This document shows, one piece after another, positions 1-8,415 of a stretch of DNA of 23,529 nucleotides. Each line of letters starts with the position of its first letter. The first letter of the stretch is position 1. The notes beneath the pieces were generated by a model. The model was not told the DNA's origin. It worked only from the letters and a program-made list of their open reading frames with translations, and ran no database searches. Position numbers and translations under genes: made by a program. Origin of the DNA: Saprospiraceae bacterium (lineage in GTDB: Bacteria > Bacteroidota > Bacteroidia > Chitinophagales > Saprospiraceae); contig JAJCYJ010000444.1 of assembly GCA_029262975.1 (NCBI GenBank), forward strand, positions 1-23,529. Reading direction: 5' to 3'.

Positions 1-36
1 CAAGAAAATCAAGGTTCAGAAATAAGTGCCATTCAA

Positions 37-1113
37 TTAAAAATCATTACATATCTCAACCGTCTTGCCTGTCTTAAATGATCGATCTGCAGCTAAAACA
101 ATCTTCAGACTATTCACAGCATCCCGCATATGATCGCCCAAATCCATGTCTTCAGTAATAGCTTTTAATAGATATTGTTGTTCCAGGAAGCAAAGCTCGT
201 CATGTGTTGGCTCATCTGAGGTGTCAACAACTTGATCAGCCTTTGTAAATGTTCCATTGTCATCTGTAGCACTATGATGAACCAATAAGCCCCCAGTCTT
301 GGAATGACTATCCACATCATCTGATGCTCCCTTATCCTTATCAATGATACTCACACATCCCTTAGGACCAATCACATCTTTTACAAAGAAGGCCGTCTCA
401 CTCATCATCGGCCCCCAACCGGCTTCATACCAACCTACAGACCCGTCGTCAAATGTCACTTGCAGATGACCATAGTTATACATATCATCTGCTACCTCGT
501 CCGTTAAACGCGCTCCTATGCCACTTACACGAATAGGATTGGCACCTGTCATCAGGCACATCACATCGACATAGTGAACACCACAATCCACTATAGGGGA
601 CATTGAGTTCATTAATTGTTTATGAGTCGCCCACTGTGCTCCGCTGCTCTGTTGATTGAGGTTCATGCGCATCACGAGGGGTTTGCCCAGTCCTTGTGCA
701 ATTTCAATAAATTTTGACCAGGCTGGATGGACCCGAAGGATATAGCCAATAACCATCTTTTTTCCTTTTGCAATTGCAAGATCAACCAGTTCCTGCGATT
801 CTTCCACTGTATTCGCCAGGGGTTTTTCAACAAATACATGAGCACCACTTTCAAGACTCATTCTTACATATTTGGCATGAGTGTCCGGATATGTATTAAT
901 CGAGACTACGTCAGGTTTCGTTTCTCCTAATGCCTCTTCAAATGATCCAAAACAAGGATATCCCCCTAATGCTGCCGACAATGCTTCTCTGCTTGCAGCC
1001 CCTCTGCTGACGAGCCCCACTATTTCAAATTCATCCATTTTGTGGTAGGCACGTGCATGAGAGGTGCCCATATTACCACATCCTGCCACCAGTACTTTCA
1101 GTTTCTTATCCAT
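37..1113 (-). CDS. Gfo/Idh/MocA family NAD(P)-dependent oxidoreductase
   Basis: This 358-residue cytosolic protein belongs to the Gfo/Idh/MocA family, whose members oxidise or reduce sugars, inositols or similar polyols with NAD(P). The N-terminal Rossmann fold is visible as a beta strand followed by GCGNMG (about residues 11-16). The family EKP motif (VEKPLANT, about 95-102) carries the usual active-site lysine. GVHYVDVM (about 178-185) sits where the catalytic His normally lies, and a C-terminal GFO_IDH_MocA_C-like alpha/beta domain follows. The length is typical. The ATG start has no strong Shine-Dalgarno sequence, as is normal in Bacteroidota. It is downstream of, and in the same direction as, the symporter gene, but a 307-bp repeat element separates the two. 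The exact substrate cannot be told from sequence; a sugar is likely given the neighbouring deacetylase and transporter. Confidence 0.9.
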   Translation of the reverse strand: MDKKLKVLVAGCGNMGTSHARAYHKMDEFEIVGLVSRGAASREALSAALGGYPCFGSFEEALGETKPDVVSINTYPDTHAKYVRMSLESGAHVFVEKPLANTVEESQELVDLAIAKGKKMVIGYILRVHPAWSKFIEIAQGLGKPLVMRMNLNQQSSGAQWATHKQLMNSMSPIVDCGVHYVDVMCLMTGANPIRVSGIGARLTDEVADDMYNYGHLQVTFDDGSVGWYEAGWGPMMSETAFFVKDVIGPKGCVSIIDKDKGASDDVDSHSKTGGLLVHHSATDDNGTFTKADQVVDTSDEPTHDELCFLEQQYLLKAITEDMDLGDHMRDAVNSLKIVLAADRSFKTGKTVEICNDF

Positions 1114-1146
1114 TTAATAATTATTCTTGATTTATGAACAGGTTTA

Positions 1147-1453
1147 AACCTGGATTATGCATTGGAATGTCCCAGCCTGCGGACTGGCAGGTATTACGAG
1201 CTGAAATAGCTGCAAAATCAGGCACGTCCGTCGATTTTGATTCTCACCATAATGGTGGGCATTCAAAACGCCCACCAGTGGTTCGTTCATTTAGAGACAT
1301 CGCCATGTCTCTATCATGCAAGTCATGAATCATTCTCTCATGAGTCAAAATCACCGTAAGAGCTTGTGAGAACAAGCGAATCGCTTGCGAGTGTTTGGCT
1401 CTTTTTTTGCTCTTTCAACTCTCATCACGAAAACCTAATGCATAATCCAGGTT
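1147..1453. mobile_element. 307-bp MITE-like element with 17-bp terminal inverted repeats
   Basis: The left end reads AACCTGGATTATGCATT (1147-1163) and the right end is its exact reverse complement (1437-1453). Both ends abut TTAA-like bases (TTTAAA left, TTAA right), so the mobile ends may be CCTGG and the target TTAA. The interior has no convincing gene but many small palindromes: TGGTGGGC/GCCCACCA (1253-1277), AGAGACAT/ATGTCTCT (1293-1312), GCTTGT/ACAAGC and AAGCGA/TCGCTT (about 1360-1390). This is the structure of a non-autonomous transposable element. Ends beginning CCT(A/G)GATT recall IS1380-family elements, but that assignment is only a suggestion. It occupies nearly all of the gap between the symporter and oxidoreductase genes. 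Confidence 0.72.
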
Positions 1454-1542
1454 AAATATCTGTAATTTTTTTTGCCCAATAGACATTTGTCGGTTCTGCG
1501 TAGGCAATAAGAGATCAAAACACGTTGCTTATACTGAATATT

Positions 1543-3222
1543 CTATAGACTAGTATCCACTTTCTTGGGAAGTATCATCTCGACGAACAGGGCAATAACA
1601 AGCACAAGAACACATCCGATCAGATTCAACCATAAAAAGGCGACCACCTCCATTTTGTAAATGATAAATACTAAGATCTCCGTTATCAATGCAGCAATTA
1701 AAACACTCCTTCCAGATATTTTCTTAACATAAAATGCTGCTAAAAAAATACCCAATATTGTTCCATAGAAGAGCGATCCTATTATGTTGACAAATTGAAT
1801 TAGATTTTCAAAAAGAGAAGCAATCGAAGCAAAGGATATAGCGACAAGACCCCATCCTACGGTGAGCATCTTTGCTGCCGAGACATAGTGCTCTTCTGAT
1901 TCATTCTTCTTAAATAGCCTCTTGTAAAAATCAACCAGTGAAGTAGATGCCAAGGCATTAAGTTCAGAAGCCGTGGAGGACATAGCTGCACAGAAAAAGA
2001 CAGCTAAGAGCAACCCGATCAACCCTCTTGGCAAGTGGTCGAGTATGAAATGGATAAAAACAAAATCCTTGTCATTGGTTTCTGCATCCGGAAATGTTTC
2101 ACTGACGATAACTTTAGCATCTGCCCGAAGTTGGCGTTCCTGTACCAGGAGATCCTGAATCTCACTGCTGGCATTTGGATCTGAAGTGGCTACATAGTCT
2201 CTGAAAAGATCTGTCTTCCTGAGCTCGATCGTAACCAGTTGATTCTCTAAATCTTTAAATGATTCAGCCGCCACACTCGTGTACATCTTTTCTTTAACGG
2301 GTTTATTAAAAAAGATTGGAGAAGAGTTGAATTGATAGAATACGAAGACCATAACGCCTACCAATAAAATAAAGAACTGCATGGGCACTTTTAGAAGTGC
2401 ATTAAAGAGCAGGCCATATCTTGACTGGGCGACGGATGCTCCTGTAAGATATCGCTGAACCTGGCTTTGATCGGTACCAAAATAAGAAAGCGCCAAAAAA
2501 CTACCTCCAATGATTCCCGTCCAGAAAGTATACCTGTCTTCCAGATCAAAACTGAAATCAAGAACATTCATTTTTCCCGATGCACCGGCAATATCCAGGG
2601 CATTCGTAAAATTAATGTCTTCTGGTAAGCTGTGCATGATGACACCAAAAGCAATAAACAAACCCAAGAAAATGATCATCATCTGATATTTCTGGGTGAT
2701 ATTGACGGCTTCTGTTCCACCAGATACAGTATATAAAATGACAAGTCCACCTATCAACAGAACCATAGAGCCAAGACTTACACCTAATACTGTAGAGAGC
2801 ACAATGGCTGGTGCATATATGGTAATTCCTGCAGCCAGGCCCCTTTGCAATAAGAATAAAAAAGCTGTGAACAGACGCGTATTGAGATCAAATCTTCCTT
2901 CGAGATATTCGTAGGCCGTATAGACTTTTAACTTGCTGTAGATTGGGATAAATGTAATACAGATAATAACCATAGCGATCGGCAAGCCAAAATAGAATTG
3001 AACAAACCTCATACCGTCGTCAAATGCCTGCCCGGGAGTAGAGAGGAAGGTAATTGCGGATGCCTGGGTAGCCATAACCGAGAGACCAACCGTCCACCAC
3101 TTGGCACTTTTACTGGCCAGTAAGTAATTGTCTAAATTCTTTTGCGATCGCGTGCGCCACATACCATAAGCGACAATAATCGCCAGGGTAAGTAACAGCA
3201 CTATCCAGTCAATATTCGACAT
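1543..3222 (-). CDS. Sodium:solute symporter (SSS family)
   Basis: A 559-residue inner-membrane transporter of the SSS/SLC5 type, expected to bring in an organic solute with Na+. About a dozen hydrophobic segments are visible, with family features such as YTAYEYLEGRFD (about 101-112), SGGTEAVNITQKYQ in the mid-region and SYFGTDQSQVQRYLTG. A hydrophilic, charged stretch of roughly 90 residues (about 298-388, rich in E, D, K and Q) interrupts the membrane core. The start codon lies 6 bases after the stop of a 32-residue membrane peptide, which itself overlaps the end of the PIG-L deacetylase gene, so the three are probably co-translated. The pairing with a secreted deacetylase suggests uptake of a deacetylated sugar or glycoside product, but the substrate is inferred. 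Confidence 0.93.
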   Translation of the reverse strand: MSNIDWIVLLLTLAIIVAYGMWRTRSQKNLDNYLLASKSAKWWTVGLSVMATQASAITFLSTPGQAFDDGMRFVQFYFGLPIAMVIICITFIPIYSKLKVYTAYEYLEGRFDLNTRLFTAFLFLLQRGLAAGITIYAPAIVLSTVLGVSLGSMVLLIGGLVILYTVSGGTEAVNITQKYQMMIIFLGLFIAFGVIMHSLPEDINFTNALDIAGASGKMNVLDFSFDLEDRYTFWTGIIGGSFLALSYFGTDQSQVQRYLTGASVAQSRYGLLFNALLKVPMQFFILLVGVMVFVFYQFNSSPIFFNKPVKEKMYTSVAAESFKDLENQLVTIELRKTDLFRDYVATSDPNASSEIQDLLVQERQLRADAKVIVSETFPDAETNDKDFVFIHFILDHLPRGLIGLLLAVFFCAAMSSTASELNALASTSLVDFYKRLFKKNESEEHYVSAAKMLTVGWGLVAISFASIASLFENLIQFVNIIGSLFYGTILGIFLAAFYVKKISGRSVLIAALITEILVFIIYKMEVVAFLWLNLIGCVLVLVIALFVEMILPKKVDTSL

Positions 3223-3228
3223 CCGTAT

Positions 3229-3327
3229 TTATGTTACTTGAAAGGTGCGAAGTAGCCAATAGAAAATGAGTATATAAACGACATTTGCCAGGAGGATTCC
3301 GGTATATCTTTTATTCCATTTAGTCAT
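3229..3327 (-). CDS. 32-residue single-helix membrane peptide between deacetylase and symporter
   Basis: A short ORF on the minus strand that encodes MTKWNKRYTGILLANVVYIL followed by IFYWLLRTFQVT. The ATG lies inside the last codons of the PIG-L gene (8-base overlap), and the stop is 6 bases before the symporter ATG. The product has a basic N-terminus, one hydrophobic helix (about residues 9-27) and a short polar tail, fitting a one-pass inner-membrane peptide. The tight packing on both sides argues for a real, translationally coupled gene. It may be a small subunit or assembly partner of the symporter, as small membrane partners are known for some SSS transporters; this role is inference. 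The family is not recognised. Confidence 0.7.
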   Translation of the reverse strand: MTKWNKRYTGILLANVVYILIFYWLLRTFQVT

Positions 3328-5863
3328 TGCTGCCCGTGTTATTAGTAGAACCGGCTATTTCATTTTTTCCAATGGACAACATGTTCGCGAACAATCGAAA
3401 AGCACCTGAAACTCCGGCAGGTAATTGTCTGAACCACGAATACCCGGTATAGATAAAATGTCCTTCTCCGACTTTGCCAATTAGCAGGCCTCCCTGTCTT
3501 GAGGGTTCTCCTGCGTCATTACATGCAAGAGGTGCTGCATATCGTTCATCCCAGGTGTCGGGAAAATATAATCCACGTTCCTGTACCCATCCTTCAAAGT
3601 CTCTGCTGGATATTTTATTAGGATAGTTCAACACTTCATGATTGGGATCAACAAATGAGATTTTCGCCAGTTCGTCCGTAACGCGATCCCTGGACAGCTC
3701 CATAGGGTAAGGAGCAATGGCACTTCCATCTATCCCGCGACTGGTGTTGTATTGTACGATCACAGTGCCTCCCTTATTCATATAATCCATCAGGGCATCT
3801 TTCTTCAAGAGTAATTCTTTCTTCGTGTTATATGCCCGGATACCCATAACGAGGGCATCATATTTTTTCAAGTTTTCAGATGTTACATCGGCAACATCTA
3901 TCTCAGTGACATGATATCCTATCTGACGTAGATTCTGAGGGATATCATCTCCTGCACCCTGCAGATAAGCTATATTTTCTCCTTTTATATCTATGCTTAA
4001 TCGCTCAAACTTTGCAGTGGCGGAATTCACCAATACCTGGTCGGGAATATGGTCATATTTAATATCTGTCACAGATTGGTTCAGGACAGTGCCATCTTCT
4101 GCCAACATTTGAATTGAAAATTCTGAAGATTCGGCGAGCACAGGTCCTTTAATTGTAAAATAAATCACTTTTTCCTGCCCTTTCTTTTCGATCTCAATAT
4201 CTACAACTTTAGGATTGACAATCCAGCTTGCCGGATGCTTCAAAGACAACACCCCTTTAAAATTATCTTTAAATGCCTTCACAATGACTGGAATCTGCTT
4301 GGGTTCCCGATCAGAAAAAATATAGATTGGATCAGAAAAACTGACCGAAGCTTGTGGTTTTATATAGAATGGCGAATACATTTCTCCATCGACAGGGTCA
4401 TTTCTCTTAAAGACTAAATCCTTGGTTACTGATAACGCCAACCCTTCAACATCCATATTAAACGTTACCTCATAAGCTGCTGAAGAGATCGGTTGACCGA
4501 TTAGATTTTCATTGGCAACATGATACATGCCGATACTTCCTTTTTTGTCCAACCAATAAGGATTAGAATAAGGTGTATCTTCTGTTATAGATAATTCAGT
4601 ATCGATATTTTTACGCTCATTGGGTATGAGTGAGGCATTTATCTCAAGAGCCTTGTTTCCACCGGATAATTGGGCACTCTTAGCCGTAATCTTTGCATGT
4701 GAACGGTTGATCAATTCTAATTCAATTCCTACAACATCGCCCGGTACAGCATCGGGTACCTGGCTTGTGGCTTCAAGATAGAGCCCGGTAGATGCCAGTA
4801 ATATTTCTTTTATTTCTGCTAATTTAATATCCCGCCAATGAGCATCTCCAGTTTGCTCTACTGATCTGTAGATATCGATGAGTTGCGGTACATTTTTCGA
4901 TGGATCGGTGTAGTTGAAGTTAGTGAGTAGTTTATTAATTTTTTGAGATACTATAGCGCCATCAGTCACCCGGTTCCAGGTAAGATCGATACCACTAAGG
5001 GGATCTTCATTATTTAGAGGGGCGCTACCTTTTATAAGTTCGAGATATTCCAGTTCTGATCCACGCGAACCGGTAGAACCAAATCCCTGGCTTTTGTGCA
5101 TAGTTCTGCTTCTCGCTGCGATTTCCGTATTGGAAGTACCCAACATGGGATAATATACACCAGCGTCTACACTGAGTAAATTACTTTTATCGGCATTTTC
5201 AAAATTTTCACGACCTCCGTAGAACCACCATCCGGTATTCCAGAATTCACGCTCAGGTTGCCACGGACTGAGATGAGATAATCGCTCAGCAAGATATTCA
5301 GGGTCTCCGGCAAGATCAAATGCTTCGACTGATAATATAGCTGAACTTGTATGATGACCATGAGTCTGACCTGCTCTCCTGGGATCAAATCTATTTACAA
5401 TAATATCTGGTTTGAATTCTCTGATCACTTTGATGATATCATGCATGACTTCATCTTTGTTCCAGAAGGCCAATGTCTCATCGGGATGTTTGGAATACCC
5501 AAAATCATTAGCACGACTGAAATACTGATGACCACCATCTACACTCCTTGCCATGAGTAATTCATTTGTTCGGATGAGGCCCAATTTTTCCCAGATTTCA
5601 GTGCCGATAAGATTTTGGCCCCCATCACCCCGCGTAAGTGATAGATAAGCGGTACGAACCTTTTTCTCATTTGCAAAATATGAGATCAGCCGTGTATTTT
5701 CATCATCAGGATGTGCTGCTATATAAAGAACCGAACCGAGGACATCAAGTTTCTGGACTTTATTATAAATATCTACGGCATCATATGCGGCCGGTTTTTG
5801 GGCAAAACCTAGCGATACGAAACCCAGAATAAGAAGCAGGAATAAATAAAATGTTCTGGTCAT
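3320..5863 (-). CDS. Secreted PIG-L family deacetylase with C-terminal glutamine-amidotransferase-like domain
   Basis: This 847-residue protein begins with a signal peptide (hydrophobic residues 5-20, likely cleaved after GFA). Residues about 40-230 form a PIG-L/LmbE deacetylase domain with the zinc-binding AHPDDE motif (50-55) and HGHH (168-171). Such enzymes remove N-acetyl groups from GlcNAc-type sugars. A long beta-rich middle (about 360-600) looks like Ig or NEW3-type modules. The C-terminal about 170 residues resemble a ThuA/GATase-like Rossmann domain (KYDALVMGIRAYNT). This large architecture is common in Bacteroidota and often lies beside a sodium:solute symporter. The start is 18 bases after the stop of the small Cys protein, so the genes form one operon. 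The exact substrate is unknown; periplasmic location is inferred from the signal peptide. Confidence 0.9.
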   Translation of the reverse strand: MTRTFYLFLLLILGFVSLGFAQKPAAYDAVDIYNKVQKLDVLGSVLYIAAHPDDENTRLISYFANEKKVRTAYLSLTRGDGGQNLIGTEIWEKLGLIRTNELLMARSVDGGHQYFSRANDFGYSKHPDETLAFWNKDEVMHDIIKVIREFKPDIIVNRFDPRRAGQTHGHHTSSAILSVEAFDLAGDPEYLAERLSHLSPWQPEREFWNTGWWFYGGRENFENADKSNLLSVDAGVYYPMLGTSNTEIAARSRTMHKSQGFGSTGSRGSELEYLELIKGSAPLNNEDPLSGIDLTWNRVTDGAIVSQKINKLLTNFNYTDPSKNVPQLIDIYRSVEQTGDAHWRDIKLAEIKEILLASTGLYLEATSQVPDAVPGDVVGIELELINRSHAKITAKSAQLSGGNKALEINASLIPNERKNIDTELSITEDTPYSNPYWLDKKGSIGMYHVANENLIGQPISSAAYEVTFNMDVEGLALSVTKDLVFKRNDPVDGEMYSPFYIKPQASVSFSDPIYIFSDREPKQIPVIVKAFKDNFKGVLSLKHPASWIVNPKVVDIEIEKKGQEKVIYFTIKGPVLAESSEFSIQMLAEDGTVLNQSVTDIKYDHIPDQVLVNSATAKFERLSIDIKGENIAYLQGAGDDIPQNLRQIGYHVTEIDVADVTSENLKKYDALVMGIRAYNTKKELLLKKDALMDYMNKGGTVIVQYNTSRGIDGSAIAPYPMELSRDRVTDELAKISFVDPNHEVLNYPNKISSRDFEGWVQERGLYFPDTWDERYAAPLACNDAGEPSRQGGLLIGKVGEGHFIYTGYSWFRQLPAGVSGAFRLFANMLSIGKNEIAGSTNNTGSND

Positions 5864-5881
5864 TGTAAGTCTTTATATAAA

Positions 5882-6094
5882 TTATGCTTTTGCCACATCC
5901 GGCATTTTACATTCCTCTTCCGGTTTTTTACCACACATACCGCATTCTCCTATTTCATTTTTAAGCATAGGATTATTAGTGGCACAAGTACCTCTGAATT
6001 CGTTGCCGGTAACAATGTGTCTGATATTGATAAGAAGGAAAGATATTCCGAAGACAGCAAATATGATAAGTAGGGTAGTTAAGAATGATGTCAT
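5882..6094 (-). CDS. Small one-helix membrane protein with Cys cluster (NqrM-like)
   Basis: A 70-residue protein with an N-terminal membrane helix (about residues 4-24) followed by a short tail with four cysteines, C37, C51, C54 and C62, in the pattern GTC-x13-CGMC-x7-C. The layout (one helix, then a Cys cluster in about 70 residues) resembles NqrM/DUF539, the iron-delivery factor for maturation of Na+-NQR, but no nqr or apbE gene lies nearby, so this remains a suggestion. A metal-binding role is likely. It is the first gene of the deacetylase-symporter set and has a well-placed TAnnTTTG promoter element 20 bases before its ATG. Confidence 0.82.
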   Translation of the reverse strand: MTSFLTTLLIIFAVFGISFLLINIRHIVTGNEFRGTCATNNPMLKNEIGECGMCGKKPEEECKMPDVAKA

Positions 6095-6113
6095 AGCGTA
6101 TTTCTTATGGCTA

Positions 6114-6121
6114 CAAAAGTA
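6114..6121 (-). promoter_or_regulatory. -7 promoter element (TACTTTTG) for the minus-strand operon
   Basis: On the minus strand these bases read TACTTTTG, an exact match to the Bacteroidota -7 consensus TAnnTTTG, 20 bases before the ATG of the Cys protein. No clear -33 TTG is seen. It faces a second exact match for mazG (6163-6170), giving back-to-back promoters. Confidence 0.6.
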
Positions 6122-6162
6122 TCCTTATATGCTCAAAATAGCGATCGTACGAGCGATTAGTT

Positions 6163-6170
6163 TACTTTTG
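6163..6170 (+). promoter_or_regulatory. -7 promoter element (TACTTTTG) for mazG
   Basis: TACTTTTG matches the TAnnTTTG consensus of the Bacteroidota primary sigma factor and lies 28 bases before the TTG start of mazG. Between it and the opposite promoter is a direct repeat AGCGAT-cgtacg-AGCGAT (about 6140-6157) that could be an operator; that role is only a guess. Confidence 0.58.
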
Positions 6171-6198
6171 TTTTCTGAACGGACAAAACTCAATTAAG

Positions 6199-6975
6199 TT
6201 GCCATTACAAGATAGAATTGACGCTTTCGGGAGACTTTTAAAAATCATGGACGAATTGAGGGCAGAATGTCCCTGGGATCGAGTACAAACCATGCAAAGT
6301 CTTTCATCCCTTACCGTTGAAGAGACCTATGAATTAGTTGATGCCATTGAGTCCGGCGATCTGAAGAATGTTAAAGAAGAAATCGGTGACATTATGCTCC
6401 ATATGGTCTTCTACGCTAAGATCGGAGATGAACAAGGAGCATTTGATATAAAAGATGCGCTTAATTCGGTCTGTGACAAGTTAGTCCGTCGTCATCCTCA
6501 TATTTATGGTGATATCAATGTGGAAGATGAAGAAGAAGTAAAGAAAAACTGGGAGCGGATCAAAATGTCTGAAGGGAAAAAGAGTGTACTGGAAGGTGTC
6601 CCAAATGCAATGCCAGCATTAATTAAGGCCCAGCGCATGCAGGAAAAAGCAGGGCAGGTTGGATTTGAGTGGGATCGGGCCGACCAGGTTTGGGAGAAAG
6701 TAGAGGAGGAGATGGGTGAATTCAAAGAGACCTTAAGTGCGGATAATGAAGAACGTAAAACAGAAGAATTTGGAGACCTATTGTTTGCGTTGATTAATTA
6801 CGCAAGGTTTACGGGCATCGATGCCAATCGTGCCCTGGACCTGACGAATCGAAAATTCAAAAGCAGGATAGAATATATTGAAAATACTTCCGACCGTCCC
6901 TTGACGGAAATGACCCTTACGGAAATGGATGTGTTGTGGGATGAAGCTAAGGAGATTGAAGTGGAGGAAGGGTAG
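6199..6975 (+). CDS. mazG: Nucleoside triphosphate pyrophosphohydrolase MazG
   Basis: A 258-residue two-domain MazG that hydrolyses (d)NTPs to monophosphate and pyrophosphate, cleaning the nucleotide pool and affecting stress signalling. The N-terminal domain shows CPWD (24-27) and Mg-binding EExxE (41-45) with ExxD (61-64). RRHPH (98-102) follows, and the C-terminal domain repeats the metal motif at about E170-E174 and E190-D193. The length matches the family. The start appears to be TTG at 6199: the upstream open frame holds no ATG before a stop at 6139, and this start gives the usual spacing to CPWD. It is divergent from the deacetylase operon. Confidence 0.95.
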   Translation: MPLQDRIDAFGRLLKIMDELRAECPWDRVQTMQSLSSLTVEETYELVDAIESGDLKNVKEEIGDIMLHMVFYAKIGDEQGAFDIKDALNSVCDKLVRRHPHIYGDINVEDEEEVKKNWERIKMSEGKKSVLEGVPNAMPALIKAQRMQEKAGQVGFEWDRADQVWEKVEEEMGEFKETLSADNEERKTEEFGDLLFALINYARFTGIDANRALDLTNRKFKSRIEYIENTSDRPLTEMTLTEMDVLWDEAKEIEVEEG

Positions 6976-7023
6976 TGGGATGGGATTGAAGTAGCTCTTA
7001 ATAGTGTAGTAAAAATATAGCAT

Positions 7024-7452
7024 TTTAGCTTTGCTCTCTCGTCAGGAGACGAACAGGTTATAGTACGAGTCTGAGACTCGTACCAGCGGTTCTATTTATT
7101 TTTTTGGTGAATAAAGCACTTTGAAAACTCGGACTGTTATGAACATAGGTTGTCTGGCTATTTGCCTTCTTTGGAATTGAGAAGTTAGAAAGAATATAAA
7201 AATTTGAAATTGCAGTCGTCGAATAGAGAAGTTAAAGACTTGCATTATGGCTTTGCTCTTTCGTCTGGAGACGAAAAGATAATGATAGAAGACCGGAGAT
7301 TCGTACCAGCATAGGAATTGGAAAGTAAGAAAGATTATAAAAACTTGAGATAGCAAGCGTCGAACAGCAAAGTAAAATATTTGTATTTAAGCTTTATTAT
7401 ATAGTCTGAAGACGCACTAGTTATGCTAGAAGTACGGAGACTCGAGCCAGCA
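7024..7452. repeat. Three degenerate copies of a REP-like hairpin repeat
   Basis: Three related copies are seen at 7024-7088, 7244-7310 and 7385-7451. The shared core is GCTTTGCTC, then TCGTCtGGAGACGA (hairpin TCGTC/GACGA), about 17 variable bases, then GAGACTCGtACCAGC. In the first copy the second half is a perfect 9-bp hairpin, GTACGAGTC-tga-GACTCGTAC (7063-7083). The second and third copies sit in a longer tandem duplication with a period of about 141 bases (7171-7311 and 7312-7452), both starting near GGAATTG. The copies have clearly diverged. They resemble the palindromic REP sequences dispersed by RAYT transposases. Confidence 0.68.
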
Positions 7453-7540
7453 AAAATGTTTAAATTTAGATGAATTTATCTTTTGTAAAATGAGGCTCTT
7501 GCAAGTCGGTTCTAGACTATCTGAACAATTGAAATATTGG

Positions 7541-7566
7541 TCCGAAGTTGCAAACTTCGAACAGCG
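7541..7566. repeat. REP-like palindrome ending AACAGCG
   Basis: CGAAGTT (7543-7549) pairs perfectly with AACTTCG (7553-7559) across a 3-base loop, followed by AACAGCG. The layout (short-loop palindrome followed by (A/C)CAGCG) matches the end of the first repeat copy at 7063-7087, where the tail is CCAGCG, suggesting one family of REP-like elements. Confidence 0.55.
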
Positions 7567-7680
7567 TGAGATTCTTGTAAGCCCATAGTGAACTATCTAA
7601 AAAAAATTGAATAACAGTTCGAAGTTTCTAATTTGTATTTTTGGAGAATTGAAACTGCAGTTGTATGATTATATCAATTT

Positions 7681-8415
7681 CTATATCAAGACTCCTCTTC
7701 TGAATTGTGAAGGAGTGACATTCATTTCTTTTTTGAAAAAGTTACTGAAGTGAGCCTGGTCTGCAAATCCTAGATGATCTGTAATCTCGCTGAAGTTCAT
7801 TTTCGATACATAAAATAAATCGAGAATCCTGATGGTGAGTAATAGACTTGAAATTTCACGATAGGTCAAATTGATTTCGTTCCTGCAAAGCTCTCCCAAG
7901 TAATTATCAGATACACTTATTGATTTGGCATAGTAATTTACAGACCTGTTCTTGGTGTGATTCAATTTCATATGATGCAGTAGACTGATCATTTTTTCAG
8001 ATATCAGGCCATCGGCTCTTACACGTAGTCGTTTGAAAATGTACATCCATTTCAGTTTAAGTAAAAGATAAACTAAAGTGTATTTGAATATTTTAGGCTC
8101 GTTGGTATCAAGCCGATTTCTAATTTTTTGAATAATTATTTTCACTTCATTTAACTCTTTTGGGTCAGGAGTCAATTTGATCCATTGATCAGCAGGAATA
8201 CTTGTTGTAACCTCTTCTATTTCTTTTTCTGGCCAGTCATCGTAGTTAGTGAAGCACAAGAATACTTCCTGGTCTTTATTCAAAGTGGATTGAGCTTGAT
8301 AATTAGATTGAGCGATCAGCAGGTTTAATTCTTCTCCCTCTGTACTTAGAAGGATATAAGGATGATGATCCTGACCTTCTTCAAAATTTATTTTCTTTTG
8401 AACTTTGACGTACAT
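7681..8415 (-). CDS. AraC-family transcriptional regulator
   Basis: A 244-residue protein, counted from the ATG at 8413-8415; a TTG two codons upstream (8419-8421) is possible but less likely. The C-terminal about 85 residues form an AraC-type double helix-turn-helix: a first HTH around VNYYAKSISVSDNYLGELCR, and a second around SEITDHLGFADQAHFSNFFK ending NVTPSQFRRG, the family signature. The N-terminal about 150 residues are not a recognised sensor domain and show no membrane helix. It stands alone and converges on mazG. Its target is unknown; autoregulation or control of a nearby gene is common for such regulators. Confidence 0.88.
   Translation of the reverse strand: MYVKVQKKINFEEGQDHHPYILLSTEGEELNLLIAQSNYQAQSTLNKDQEVFLCFTNYDDWPEKEIEEVTTSIPADQWIKLTPDPKELNEVKIIIQKIRNRLDTNEPKIFKYTLVYLLLKLKWMYIFKRLRVRADGLISEKMISLLHHMKLNHTKNRSVNYYAKSISVSDNYLGELCRNEINLTYREISSLLLTIRILDLFYVSKMNFSEITDHLGFADQAHFSNFFKKEMNVTPSQFRRGVLI

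Larger units (their letters stand above)
6976..7680. other. Gene-free, repeat-filled intergenic stretch between mazG and an AraC-type gene
   Basis: About 700 bases without a credible gene. Short frames here are AT-rich and unlike proteins. The region is filled by degenerate direct repeats and hairpins described separately (7024-7452 and 7541-7561). mazG and the following regulator converge on it, so both transcripts probably end here, although no classic hairpin plus T-run terminator was seen. Confidence 0.7.

Noticed and set aside
1134..1328. 64-codon plus-strand frame inside the MITE-like element
   Set aside because: It begins outside the inverted repeat, crosses several palindromes and shows no domain; better explained as a chance frame.
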